This document shows, piece by piece, positions 8,749-18,635 of a DNA stretch of 64,000 bases (its first letter is position 1; every line of letters begins with the position of its first letter). Source of the stretch: Variovorax sp. V93 (GTDB lineage Bacteria > Pseudomonadota > Gammaproteobacteria > Burkholderiales > Burkholderiaceae_C); assembly GCF_041154485.1 (NCBI RefSeq), contig NZ_AP028669.1, forward strand, positions 62,001 through 126,000. Direction: 5' to 3'. The translations under genes and the position numbers were made by a program. A model generated the notes under the pieces. The model was not told the DNA's origin. It saw only the letters and a program-made list of their open reading frames with translations, and did not search any database.

Positions 8749-9741
8749 TCAGGAGTCCGCCGTGAAGCCGATCTTCTTGACCAGCGGGCCCCAGCGCTCG
8801 GCCTCGGCCCGCTGAGAGCGCGCCATCTCTTCGGCGGTGGAGCCCTGGGCGATCAGGCCGACCACGGCCAGGCTGTCCGTCACCACCTTTTCCTTGATGG
8901 CCGCGTTGATCGCCGCATTGGCCGTTGCCACCACGCTGGCTGGCGTCCTGGCCGGCGCGTAGAAGCCGAACCATTCCTCGGTGGTCAGCTCGGCGAAGCC
9001 CTGCTCGGCGAAGGTCGCCACCTCGGGCGAGAAAGGCGAGCGCGCCTTGCCCGAGGTGGCGAGCAGCCGCAGCTTGCCGGCCTTGTGGTTGGGAATGAAG
9101 TCGCCGCTGGGCGTGACCATGGCGGCGATCTGTCCGCCCACCACGTCGGTCACGCCGGGAATGGAGCCGCGGTAGGGCACGTGCTTGAGATCGACGCCGT
9201 TGTGGAGGCCCAGCAGCGCGCCGATGAAGTGCGGCGTCGAGCCGGCCGCGGGCGAGCCGTAGCTGGCCTGGTTCGGGTTGGCCTTGGCCCAGGCGAGGAA
9301 GTCCTTCACCGTGCGCACCTCGGGCGGCACCAGCGGGCCGACCGCGAGGCCATGGTGCATGACGGCGGCGATCGACACCGGCACGAAGTCCTTGCCCGGG
9401 TCGTAGCTGAGCTTGCTGTAGATGTGCGGATAGATCGAGGTGCACGAGAAGGGCGACAGCGCCAGCACGCTGCCGTCGGCCGGCGCGCTCTTGAGCGTTT
9501 CCAGCGCGATGCGTCCGCCGGCGCCCGGCTTGTTCTCGACCACGGCCGCGTTGCGGCAGTAGGCCGAGCCCGCGAGCTTTTCGCCCACGCGGCGCGCCAC
9601 GCTGTCGCCGGCGCTGCCGGCCGGGAAGCCGTAGTAGATCTTGACCTGCTCGAGTGCCTGGGCCCGTGCGGCCAGCGGCGAGAGGGCGCCCAGCGCAGTG
9701 GCTGCGCCGAGCGTGTGGAGGAAGTGGCGGCGGGTGTTCAT
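8749..9741 (-). CDS. Bug/TctC-family periplasmic solute-binding protein
   Basis: A 330-residue extracytoplasmic binding protein of the Bordetella-uptake-gene (Bug/TctC) family. The N-terminus has a twin-arginine-like signal (TRRHFLHTLGAATALGAL, then ARAQ), suggesting Tat export. Family landmarks include IYYGFPAGSAGDSVARRVGE, VVENKPGAGGRIALETLK and YGSPAAGSTPHFIGALL. Such proteins bind carboxylates with two water molecules in a narrow pocket. It sits between the BKACE gene (60 bp upstream) and the dehydrogenase gene (4 bp downstream), so its ligand is likely the carboxylate degraded by this operon. No TctA/TctB pair lies in the operon. It could work with the TctA at 1225-2613 or with an unlinked permease. 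Confidence 0.87.
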   Translation of the reverse strand: MNTRRHFLHTLGAATALGALSPLAARAQALEQVKIYYGFPAGSAGDSVARRVGEKLAGSAYCRNAAVVENKPGAGGRIALETLKSAPADGSVLALSPFSCTSIYPHIYSKLSYDPGKDFVPVSIAAVMHHGLAVGPLVPPEVRTVKDFLAWAKANPNQASYGSPAAGSTPHFIGALLGLHNGVDLKHVPYRGSIPGVTDVVGGQIAAMVTPSGDFIPNHKAGKLRLLATSGKARSPFSPEVATFAEQGFAELTTEEWFGFYAPARTPASVVATANAAINAAIKEKVVTDSLAVVGLIAQGSTAEEMARSQRAEAERWGPLVKKIGFTADS

Positions 9742-9801
9742 GGAATGTCTCCTGTTTTCTGGTGGCGGTTCGGGCGGTTTCCGGCGGGTCGGACGGCCGC
9801 T

Positions 9802-10725
9802 TCAGCGCGGCGCGAATTCGGGGCGCGGGCCGCTTCTGCGCGGCAGCCCCATCATCTGCCTTGCTTCGGCCGGCGTGGCCACTTCCATGTCGAGCTCATG
9901 GATGACGCGCACGATGCGTTCGGTGAGCTGCACGTTGGTGGCCAGCTCGCCGTGGCGGAAGTAGAGGTTGTCTTCCAGCCCCACGCGCGCATGGCCGCCC
10001 AGCAGCAGCGCCGCCACGTTGGCTTCCAGCTGCGAGGTGCCGATGCCGCTCACGCCGAAGATGCTGCCGCGCGGCAGAGTGTCGACCATCATCTGCAGGA
10101 AGCGCGGCGAATACGGCATCGCGTTCTGGAAGTTGCGGTGCACGTTCATCACCAGGTTGATGAAGTAGGGCTCGTCGTCATGGCCCTCCTCGATCAGCGT
10201 GGTGGTGTCCTGCAGGATGTGCGTGGGGCTGAACACTTCCCATTCGGGCTTGATGCCGCGCGCCTTCATGCCGGCCGCGAGCTCGCGGCCGCGCGTGATG
10301 GGCGTGTCCATCAGGATCTGCCTGCCCTCGAAGCTCAGGTTCAGCGTGGTCGCGTCGAGCGTGCACATCTCGGCGCCCGCGTCCATGCCCTTGATGCGCT
10401 CTTCCCAGGCGATCTCCCAGCGGTCGCCCGCCAGTGGCTTCACCATGTCGCCGTGCACGCCGCCGCCGGTGGAGTTGTTGATGACGATGTCGCAGCCGGC
10501 ATTGCGGATGCGCGTGTTGATGTCGCGGTACACGTCCGCGTCGCAGGTCGCGCCGTCGTCGGGGCGGCGCGCATGGATGGCGGCCACGCTCGCGCCGGCG
10601 TTCCAGCAGCGCAGCACGTCGGCCGCGATCTCGTCGGGCTGGGTGGGAAGGTGGGGGTTCTGCGACTTGTGCGCCATGCCGCCGGTGGGGGCGATGGTCA
10701 CGATCACTTTGCGCTTGGACGACAT
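9802..10725 (-). CDS. BKACE (DUF849) beta-keto acid cleavage enzyme
   Basis: A 307-residue TIM-barrel enzyme of the BKACE family, which cleaves a beta-keto acid with acetyl-CoA to give acetoacetate and a new acyl-CoA. Landmarks: [21 protein letters not shown] at the N-terminus, [33 protein letters not shown] and [10 protein letters not shown], whose Glu is a Zn ligand in characterised members. In 3-keto-5-aminohexanoate cleavage enzyme two metal-binding histidines form HxHxR. Here the aligned segment ([11 protein letters not shown]) keeps only the second His, and Ala replaces the first. It is the first gene of the minus-strand operon, with a Crp-family regulator divergent. Substrate unknown. 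Confidence 0.85.
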   Translation of the reverse strand: MSSKRKVIVTIAPTGGMAHKSQNPHLPTQPDEIAADVLRCWNAGASVAAIHARRPDDGATCDADVYRDINTRIRNAGCDIVINNSTGGGVHGDMVKPLAGDRWEIAWEERIKGMDAGAEMCTLDATTLNLSFEGRQILMDTPITRGRELAAGMKARGIKPEWEVFSPTHILQDTTTLIEEGHDDEPYFINLVMNVHRNFQNAMPYSPRFLQMMVDTLPRGSIFGVSGIGTSQLEANVAALLLGGHARVGLEDNLYFRHGELATNVQLTERIVRVIHELDMEVATPAEARQMMGLPRRSGPRPEFAPR

Positions 10726-10857
10726 GCTCCGGGTCTCCTGGGGGGTCTTCTTTCATGAGGGGCGCGCTATTATTTTTGGCGGCGCAGGCACACTCAGTCA
10801 TTGCGACGACATTTGGGCTCAGGGTTTACGCACCCGGGCCCCAGGAGCTTTCATTTC

Positions 10858-11568
10858 ATGGCCACGACGAAGCCGGCCTTCAAGGCGGCATCGCTGACGA
10901 TTCCCCAGTTGCTGCAGCGCTCGGCCTGGTATCCGCTGCTCGACGAAACGGCGCGCGAACGCGTGCTCGACGAGATCCGCGAGGTCGAAGTCGCGGCCGG
11001 CGCCGCGCTGTGCCGGCGCGGCGATACGCCGCTGCACTGGTACGGCACGCTCGAAGGCTTGCTCAAGTGGTCGATCACCTCGAGCGACGGCCGCTCGGTC
11101 ACCTTCGGCGGGCTGTCGGTGGGCAGCTGGTTCGGCGAAGGCACGCTGCTGCGCGGCGCTCCGCGCTCGGCCGATGTCATTGCGCTGCGGCCGAGCCGCG
11201 TCGCGCAGCTGCCGGTCGAGACCTTCGAATGGCTGCACCGCACGCAGCGCGGCTTCGATCACTTCCTGCTGCAGCAGCTCAACGAGCGGCTGCACTGGTT
11301 CATGGGCAACTACGCGGCGCACCGGCTGCTCGACGCCGACGGCCAGGTGGCCCGTGCGCTGGCGGGGCTGTTCCATCCGTGGCTGTATCCGGGCAGCGAG
11401 CTGCACCTGCAGACCTCGCAGGAGGAGATCGCCAACCTTTCCGGCGTGTCGCGCCAGCGCTGCAATGCGGCACTGAACCGGCTGAAGGAAGCGGGGTTCC
11501 TGCGGATCGAATACGGCGGCATCACCGTGGTCGACCTCGAAGGGCTGCGCCGCTTCATCAGCGAATGA
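10858..11568 (+). CDS. Crp/Fnr-family transcriptional regulator
   Basis: A 236-residue regulator with an N-terminal cyclic-nucleotide-binding beta-roll (about residues 15-130: RGDTPLHWYGTLEGLLKWS, VGSWFGEGTLLRGAPRSADV) and a C-terminal winged helix (about 165-235: TSQEEIANLSGVSRQRCNAAL). There is no cysteine cluster of the FNR type, and the cAMP-contact residues of Crp are not evident, so the ligand is unknown. ATG 10858 was preferred because AGGAG lies 10 bp upstream, whereas earlier starts add non-homologous residues. It is divergent from the BKACE operon, which it probably controls. The 132-bp intergenic region shows no clear Crp-type TGTGA palindrome. It is convergent with the monooxygenase gene, 9 bp away. 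Confidence 0.85.
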   Translation: MATTKPAFKAASLTIPQLLQRSAWYPLLDETARERVLDEIREVEVAAGAALCRRGDTPLHWYGTLEGLLKWSITSSDGRSVTFGGLSVGSWFGEGTLLRGAPRSADVIALRPSRVAQLPVETFEWLHRTQRGFDHFLLQQLNERLHWFMGNYAAHRLLDADGQVARALAGLFHPWLYPGSELHLQTSQEEIANLSGVSRQRCNAALNRLKEAGFLRIEYGGITVVDLEGLRRFISE

Positions 11569-11577
11569 GCCGCCCGC

Positions 11578-13380
11578 TCAGCGCGTGTGGTAGGACGGCG
11601 CGCGCTCGTACACCGGCGTGTCGATGCCTTCCATGCGCGCCTTCAGCTGCAGCGCCAGGAACTGCGAGTAGTGGCGCGACTGGTGCAGGTTGCCGCCGTG
11701 GAACCAGAGGTTCTCGACCTGCGTGGGCTTCCACATGTTGCGCAGCTCGCCTTCCCACGGGCCTGGGTCCTTCGGCGTGTTGGAGCCCAGGCCCCAGCAC
11801 TTGCCGACCTTGTCGGCGATCTCGGGCGAGATCAGGTCGGCCAGCCAGCCGTTCATCGAGCCGTAGCCGGTGGCGTACACCAGCAGGTCGGCCGGCAGCT
11901 CGGTGCCGTCGGTCAGCGTGACCGAGCGCTCGTTCACCCGCTCGATGTTCACGCCGCTCTTGAGGTGGATGCTGCCGTTGGCCACCAGCTCGGAGGCACC
12001 CACGTCGATGTAGTAGCCCGAGCCGCGCCGCAGGTACTTCATGAAGAGCCCCGAGCCGTCGACGCCGAAGTCGAGCAGGAAGCCCGCCTTCTCCAGCCGT
12101 GAATACAGGTCGGCGTCGCGCTTCTTCATCTCCTCATACACCGGGATGTGGAAGGTGTGCATGATCCTGTAGGGCACCGAGGCGAAGATCAGGTCGCCCT
12201 TGTGGTGGTCGATGCCGTTCTTCACGGCCTGCTCGGAGTAGAGCCCGCCCAGCGCCAGCTCCATCAGCGACTGCGAAGGCGCGATGTGCGTGGACGAGCG
12301 CTGGATCATCGTCACGTCCGCGCCGTGCTCCCACAGCGCCGCGCAGATGTCGTGCGCCGAGTTGTTCGAGCCCAGCACCACGCACTTCCTGCCGGCATAG
12401 GCCTCGGGCCCGGGGTGCTGGCTCGAATGGTGCTGGTCGCCCTTGAAGTTCTCCGCGCCCGCGATCTTCGGCACGTTCGGGTAGCCCGAGACGCCGAGTG
12501 CGAACACCAGCTGCTTCGGCCGCAGCACGACCTGCTTGCCTTCGCGCTCCACCGTCACCTCCCAGCGCTGCGTGGCTTCGTCGAAGCGGGCCTTCTTCGC
12601 GTTGGTGGAGCTCCAGTAGTTGAGCTCCATGATCTTGGTGTACATCTCGAGCCAGTCGCCGATCTTGTCCTTGGGCGCGAACACCGGCCAGTCGTCGGGA
12701 AAGGGCATGTAGGGCAGGTGGTCGTACCAGACCGGGTCGTGCAGGCACAGCGACTTGTAGCGCTTGCGCCAGGAGTCGCCGGCCTTCGCGTTGCGCTCCA
12801 CGATGATGGTCGGCACGCCCAGCCGGCGCAGCCGCGCGCCCAGCGCGATGCCGCCCTGGCCGCCGCCGATGACCACCACCTCGGGCTGCTCGGTGTAGCC
12901 GAGCGCGGCCTCTTCGTCGCGGCGCTTCTCGAGCCAGTTCTTGCGGCCCTTGTGCACGCCGTGCTCCGCGCCCTTGATGCGGTTGTCGCCGGTCTTTTCC
13001 TCGAAGCCCTTGAGCTCGGTCATGGTGGTGAGCAAGGTCCAGGCCTTGCCGCCGCGCAGCCGAAGATGGCCGCGGCCGCGCGCCACGCGCGTCTCGAAGC
13101 TGAACCAGGCATCGACCACGCCATCGGCCTCGGTCGCCTCGCCCTCCAGCGCGAAGGCCGCGGGCTGCGTGTCGGCCAGCCGCGCCTGCAGCATCGCGCG
13201 GATGGCATCGGCACCTTCCTGCGTGCGGATGTTCCAGGTGAAGGCGACGAGGTCGCGCCAGTAGCTGTCGGCCTCGAACAGCGAGACGGCCGTGTCGATG
13301 TCGCCGCGTGCGAGCGCGGCGGCGAAGTCGGCGAGCCAGGTGGCGGCGGCCCGGGTGGGGGCGGTGGTCGGGTCTGTCAT
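11578..13380 (-). CDS. SnoaL-flavin-containing monooxygenase fusion
   Basis: A 600-residue two-domain protein. Residues 1-125 resemble the SnoaL/NTF2-like fold (AALARGDIDTAVSLFE, YWRDLVAFTWN). Residues about 165-600 are a class B flavin monooxygenase with the FAD-binding motif GGGQGG (172-177), a second dinucleotide motif in VVLGSNNSAHDICAAL, and the late motif LLVYATGYGSM. This family uses NADPH and O2 to hydroxylate or Baeyer-Villiger oxidise a substrate. The SnoaL part may form a pocket or only a dimerisation module. ATG 13378-13380 was chosen because the SnoaL domain begins there; the frame further upstream is intergenic. It is divergent from a TetR regulator, with two palindromes between. 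Substrate unknown. Confidence 0.85.
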   Translation of the reverse strand: MTDPTTAPTRAAATWLADFAAALARGDIDTAVSLFEADSYWRDLVAFTWNIRTQEGADAIRAMLQARLADTQPAAFALEGEATEADGVVDAWFSFETRVARGRGHLRLRGGKAWTLLTTMTELKGFEEKTGDNRIKGAEHGVHKGRKNWLEKRRDEEAALGYTEQPEVVVIGGGQGGIALGARLRRLGVPTIIVERNAKAGDSWRKRYKSLCLHDPVWYDHLPYMPFPDDWPVFAPKDKIGDWLEMYTKIMELNYWSSTNAKKARFDEATQRWEVTVEREGKQVVLRPKQLVFALGVSGYPNVPKIAGAENFKGDQHHSSQHPGPEAYAGRKCVVLGSNNSAHDICAALWEHGADVTMIQRSSTHIAPSQSLMELALGGLYSEQAVKNGIDHHKGDLIFASVPYRIMHTFHIPVYEEMKKRDADLYSRLEKAGFLLDFGVDGSGLFMKYLRRGSGYYIDVGASELVANGSIHLKSGVNIERVNERSVTLTDGTELPADLLVYATGYGSMNGWLADLISPEIADKVGKCWGLGSNTPKDPGPWEGELRNMWKPTQVENLWFHGGNLHQSRHYSQFLALQLKARMEGIDTPVYERAPSYHTR

Positions 13381-13525
13381 TGCATGTCTCCGTGTGTCGT
13401 TGAACGAGTCGAATCGAATCGCGGCGCAGCAAGGCGCACGCGGGATTCGTGGCGCAGATTTCGTGCCGTGCGGAACGGGACGAAGAATCAAGGGCCTGGC
13501 CGGGGTTTTGTCGCAGGCGCCTGTT

Positions 13526-13550
13526 GCTGTCTCACCGAGACTGAGACAGC
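13526..13550. promoter_or_regulatory. Perfect 9-bp inverted repeat in the FMO/TetR intergenic region
   Basis: GCTGTCTCA (13526-13534) is repeated in perfect inversion as TGAGACAGC (13542-13550) around a 7-bp centre. It lies between the start of the monooxygenase and the TetR gene, just beside a second, longer palindrome. It is a candidate regulator-binding site. A hairpin in an mRNA leader is the alternative. Confidence 0.5.
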
Positions 13551-13556
13551 GCATGA

Positions 13557-13596
13557 GAATTTGAACGTCGTATAAAATTGGACGGCGTTTAAATTC
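13557..13596. promoter_or_regulatory. Long palindrome, candidate TetR operator
   Basis: GAATTTGAACGTCG (13557-13570) and CGGCGTTTAAATTC (13583-13596) are inverted copies with 12 of 14 positions matching, around a 12-bp AT-rich centre (TATAAAATTGGA) that resembles a promoter -10. It ends 13 bp before the GTG start of the TetR gene. Autoregulation and control of the divergent monooxygenase are likely, by analogy with divergent TetR systems. Confidence 0.6.
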
Positions 13597-13609
13597 AAGG
13601 GCCCACACC

Positions 13610-14254
13610 GTGACAGAACCCGACCCCCCAGGCCGCCGCGAGCGCCGGCGCACCCAGACGCTCGACCACGTCGCGTCCACCGCCATGCGCCTGTTCGAAG
13701 CCCAGGGCTACGACGCGACCACCATGGAGCAGATCGCGCAGCGGGCGGACGTGGCCAAGGGCACGCTCTACAACCACTTTCCGACCAAGGAAGCGATCCT
13801 GGCGCACTGGGTGCACCTTGAACTCGTGTCCGATGTGCAGCGCCTGCACGAGGCGGTCGATCCGAAGGCGGATTTCGCGGTGCAGCTCGCCAGCCTGCTC
13901 GACGCGTCGGCCGAGTGGTCCGAGCGCTACCGGGCCTACCTGCTCGACTACTTCCGCTTTCGCTTCCTCAACATCGAGAGCGAACTCGGCGGCGGCGACC
14001 GCAGCACGCCGCGCGACCTGTCGGGGCTGTTCGAAGCGCTGATCGCCGCCGCCCAGCAGGCGGGCACGCTGCGCACCGACGTGTCGGCCGCGCACCTTGC
14101 GAGCCTGCTGCACCACCTGTACTTTGGCGCGCTGATGCGCTGGCTCACGCTGCCCGGCCTGGTGCTGCGCGACGAGTTCGCCGTGGTCGTCGATCTCTTC
14201 GCCCGTGGCGCACGCGCGGCGCCGAAACCCCCTGCAAGGAGGCGCTCCTCATGA
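13610..14254 (+). CDS. TetR/AcrR-family transcriptional regulator
   Basis: A 214-residue regulator with a typical TetR helix-turn-helix in residues about 12-60 (ATTMEQIAQRADVAKGTLYNHF) and a divergent ligand-binding C-terminal domain. The GTG start (13610) is the only suitable start near the domain. Its stop overlaps the ATG of the glycosyltransferase (ATGA, 14251-14254), so the two are translationally coupled. It is divergent from the SnoaL-monooxygenase. The palindromes at 13526-13596 are the obvious operators. TetR proteins beside oxygenases usually repress in the absence of a hydrophobic ligand. The ligand here is not known. Confidence 0.9.
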   Translation: MTEPDPPGRRERRRTQTLDHVASTAMRLFEAQGYDATTMEQIAQRADVAKGTLYNHFPTKEAILAHWVHLELVSDVQRLHEAVDPKADFAVQLASLLDASAEWSERYRAYLLDYFRFRFLNIESELGGGDRSTPRDLSGLFEALIAAAQQAGTLRTDVSAAHLASLLHHLYFGALMRWLTLPGLVLRDEFAVVVDLFARGARAAPKPPARRRSS

Positions 14255-15458
14255 AACTCGCCGTGCTCACCTACGGCACCGAGGGCGACGCCCGGCCGCT
14301 CGCTGCGCTGTGCCGCGCGCTGGACGACGCGGGCCATGCGTCGGTGCTGCTGGCGGACGCCACCACGCTCGGCGCGGCCGAACGGCTTGGCGTGCGCTCG
14401 CAGGCGCTGGCCGGCGACATGCGCGAGGCGCTCGGCAGCGTCGTCGCGCAGGGCGACAAGCCGGCCGCGGCCGCGAAGGCGCTCGCGGACATCGCCAATG
14501 CCAACGCCACGTCCTGGCTGCGCCAGACCGTCGAGGCCGCGCAGGGCTGCGACGCGGTCGTCTGCGCGGGGCTCGCGGCCTTCGTGGGCCTGTCGGCGGC
14601 CGAGGCGCTGGGCGTGCCCGCCATCGGCGCAGGCATGTTCCCGCTCACGCCGACGGCCGCATTCGCTTCGCCTTTTTTGCCGCCCGCCCGCGTGCCGCGC
14701 TTCCTGAACCGCGCGAGCCACCATCTCGTCAACGGGCTGCTCTGGCGCGCCTTCCGGCCGGCCGTGAATGCCGCGCGCGCCGAGGTCTGCGGCCTGCCGC
14801 CGCGACGCCGCCTGTGGACCACGCACCCCGTGCTCTACGGCTACTCGCCGAGCCTGCTGCCGCGCCCGGCCGACTGGCCCGCCAACGCCGCCGTGTGCGG
14901 CCAGTGGCTCGCGCCCGCGCCCGGCTGGCAGCCGCCGGCGGCGCTGCGCGACTTTCTCGCGGCCGGCGAGGCACCCGTCTACATCGGCTTCGGCAGCATG
15001 ACGGGCTTCGACAAGGCGCGGCTGCTCGCGGCCCTCGTCGAGGGCGTGGCCGGCCGGCGCGCGGTGCTGCATCCCGGATGGAGCGGCCTCGATGTGCAGC
15101 TGCCGCCGAATTTCCACGCCATCGGCGACACCCCGCACGACTGGCTGTTTCCGCAGATGGCGCTGGTGGTGCACCACGGCGGCTCGGGCACCAGCCACTC
15201 GGCCGCGCGCGCGGGCGTGCCCTCGGTGGTCGTGCCCTTCGCGGGCGACCAGGCGTTCTGGGCGCACCACCTCGCGCAGGCGGGCGTGGCACCGCCTGCG
15301 GTGGCGGGTGCCCGGTTCGGCGCCGGCGACCTGGCGCGCGGCATCGCGTTTGCGCACGACCCGCAGGTGCGCGCGCGGGCACGGGCATTGGGCGAACGCA
15401 TGCGCGCGGAAGACGGCCTGGGCACGGCCGTGCGCGCCGTCGAGCAGATCCTGAGGCG

Positions 15459-15462
<4 letters not shown>
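14251..15462 (+). CDS. Glycosyltransferase family 1 (UDP-sugar/sterol-glucosyltransferase-like)
   Basis: A 403-residue GT-B fold enzyme. The N-terminus (KLAVLTYGTEGDARPLAALC) and the C-terminal donor-binding signature (around PQMALVVHHGGSGTSHSAARAG, then VVVPFAGDQAFWAHHL) are those of GT1 enzymes that glycosylate small lipophilic acceptors such as sterols, macrolides or rhamnolipid precursors. The start ATG overlaps the TetR stop and has an excellent AAGGAGG site 8 bp upstream (14236-14242). Co-transcription with the TetR gene and proximity to the divergent monooxygenase suggest an oxidation-plus-glycosylation module, perhaps for detoxifying a hydrophobic compound. This is inference. Its 3' end overlaps the sigma-54 regulator gene by 4 bp in convergent orientation. 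Confidence 0.82.
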
Positions 15463-17390
<1,928 letters not shown>

Positions 17391-17533
17391 GCTCAACCTC
17401 GCGGTGCGCACGGCCTCCGCGGGGATCCATGGGGCGTGCAGCCGCACATCATTCGACTGCCGCATGCCCCGGGGTGAGAGGTGAAACCCGGTGGAACGGA
17501 GGTTTTACGCCCCTCGCGTCGCGGGCACGCCGC

Positions 17534-17776
17534 TCAATCCGGCGCAGTTCCTTCACTGCCCGGTTTCGCACCACCGGCCAACCGCTTGCGGTACTCGGTG
17601 GTCGTCAGGCCCGCGAAGCCCCAATCGTCGGTGTCGATCTCCTCGATCACGACGTGCGTCCATTCGGGCGGCTTCTTCAGCACCCGTTCGAGGGTTTCCG
17701 TGAACTCGGCAATGACCTGGGTTTTCTGTTCGCGCGTGACACCGTCGCGCGTGATCTTCAGGTTGATGAAAGGCAT
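17534..17776 (-). CDS. 4-oxalocrotonate tautomerase-family protein
   Basis: An 80-residue protein starting Met-Pro, so Pro1 is exposed after Met removal, as needed for 4-oxalocrotonate tautomerase catalysis. The N-terminal PFINLKITRDGVTREQKTQ and the central THVVIEEIDTDDWGFAGL match the small tautomerase fold. It is about 18 residues longer than classical 4-OT because of a Gly/Lys-rich tail. It lies 10 bp after the SDR gene, probably in the same operon. The pair may act on a keto/enol intermediate, but no ring-cleavage genes accompany them, so the substrate is open. Confidence 0.8.
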   Translation of the reverse strand: MPFINLKITRDGVTREQKTQVIAEFTETLERVLKKPPEWTHVVIEEIDTDDWGFAGLTTTEYRKRLAGGAKPGSEGTAPD

Positions 17777-17786
17777 GGTGTGCTCC

Positions 17787-18527
17787 TTACCAGGTGCCCG
17801 TGCTCATGCCGCCGTCCACCGGCAGCACCACGCCCGTCGTGAAGTCGGAGCTCGTGAGGTAGAGCACCGCGTCGGCGATCTCGCGCACCTGCGCGATGCG
17901 GCCGGCGGGCGCCAGGCCGTTCAGAAAGCCGTGCATCTCGGGCGTGTACAGCGGCGTGTCGACGATGCCGGGCGCCACCGCATTCACCTTGACGTTGTGC
18001 GGCGAGAGTTCGAGCGCCAGCGCGCGCGTCGCGGCGTTGACGCCGCCCTTCACCAGCACCGGCAGCAGGGCCGGCACCTTGAGGTTCGGCTGCAGCGCGA
18101 GGCTCGCGGTGATGTTCACGATATGGCCCCGGCGGCGCGGCACCATGTGCGCCGCCGCGGCTTGCGAGGCGTAGACGAAACCCTTGATGTTCGTGGCCAC
18201 GATGCGGTCCAGCTCTTCCTCGGTGTACTCGACGAAAGGCTTGGCATTGAAGATGCCCGCGTTGTTGATGAGCACGTCGACCTGGCCGAAGCGCTCCACG
18301 GCGCGGTCGATGAGCTGCCGCGCGGTGTCGCGCTGGCCGATGTCGCCAGCCACGCCGAGAAAGCGTGCAGGGCTGCCGAGCTGCTTCGCTGCGGCGGCGA
18401 GCCGATCGTCGGTGCGCGCATTGGCGACCACGTTGAAGCCGCGCGCCAGATAAGCCTCGGCGAGGCCCAGGCCGATGCCGCTCGAGGCGCCTGTGATGAC
18501 CACGGTGGGGGATGTGTTGTCCTGCAT
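17787..18527 (-). CDS. Short-chain dehydrogenase/reductase-family protein lacking the usual catalytic Tyr
   Basis: A 246-residue SDR fold protein. The NAD(P)-binding motif VVITGASSGIGLGLAEAY, the stabilising NNAG and the C-terminal VAPGIVDTPLYTPEM are intact. The catalytic YxxxK is not. The segment aligned to it reads LLPVLVKGGVNAATRALA, so Lys is kept but the residue four positions earlier is Pro. A subgroup of SDRs with this LxKGGxNAxTR pattern exists and may be non-classical reductases or scaffolds. ATG 18527 was chosen; the upstream in-frame extension is not SDR-like. It is divergent from a LysR regulator and followed by the tautomerase. Confidence 0.8.
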   Translation of the reverse strand: MQDNTSPTVVITGASSGIGLGLAEAYLARGFNVVANARTDDRLAAAAKQLGSPARFLGVAGDIGQRDTARQLIDRAVERFGQVDVLINNAGIFNAKPFVEYTEEELDRIVATNIKGFVYASQAAAAHMVPRRRGHIVNITASLALQPNLKVPALLPVLVKGGVNAATRALALELSPHNVKVNAVAPGIVDTPLYTPEMHGFLNGLAPAGRIAQVREIADAVLYLTSSDFTTGVVLPVDGGMSTGTW

Positions 18528-18612
18528 GTCGGTTCTCCAAAGGAAGTTGATGACGTGGGGAGAACTGTATTGATGACACGGCAATAGATAAATCACTAGA
18601 CTCGCACTTCAC

Positions 18613-18632
18613 TTGATACGCAAGGTAATCAA
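18613..18632. promoter_or_regulatory. TTGAT-N10-ATCAA inverted repeat, candidate LysR site
   Basis: TTGAT (18613-18617) and ATCAA (18628-18632) form a perfect 5-bp dyad in the 108-bp region between the divergent SDR and LysR genes, ending 3 bp before the LysR start codon. The position suggests autoregulation. The short arms make this tentative. Confidence 0.35.
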
Positions 18633-18635
18633 TCC

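Noticed and set aside
10726..10857. A Crp-type TGTGA-N6-TCACA site in the BKACE/Crp intergenic region
   Set aside because: I looked for it and found no convincing match, so no operator is reported there.
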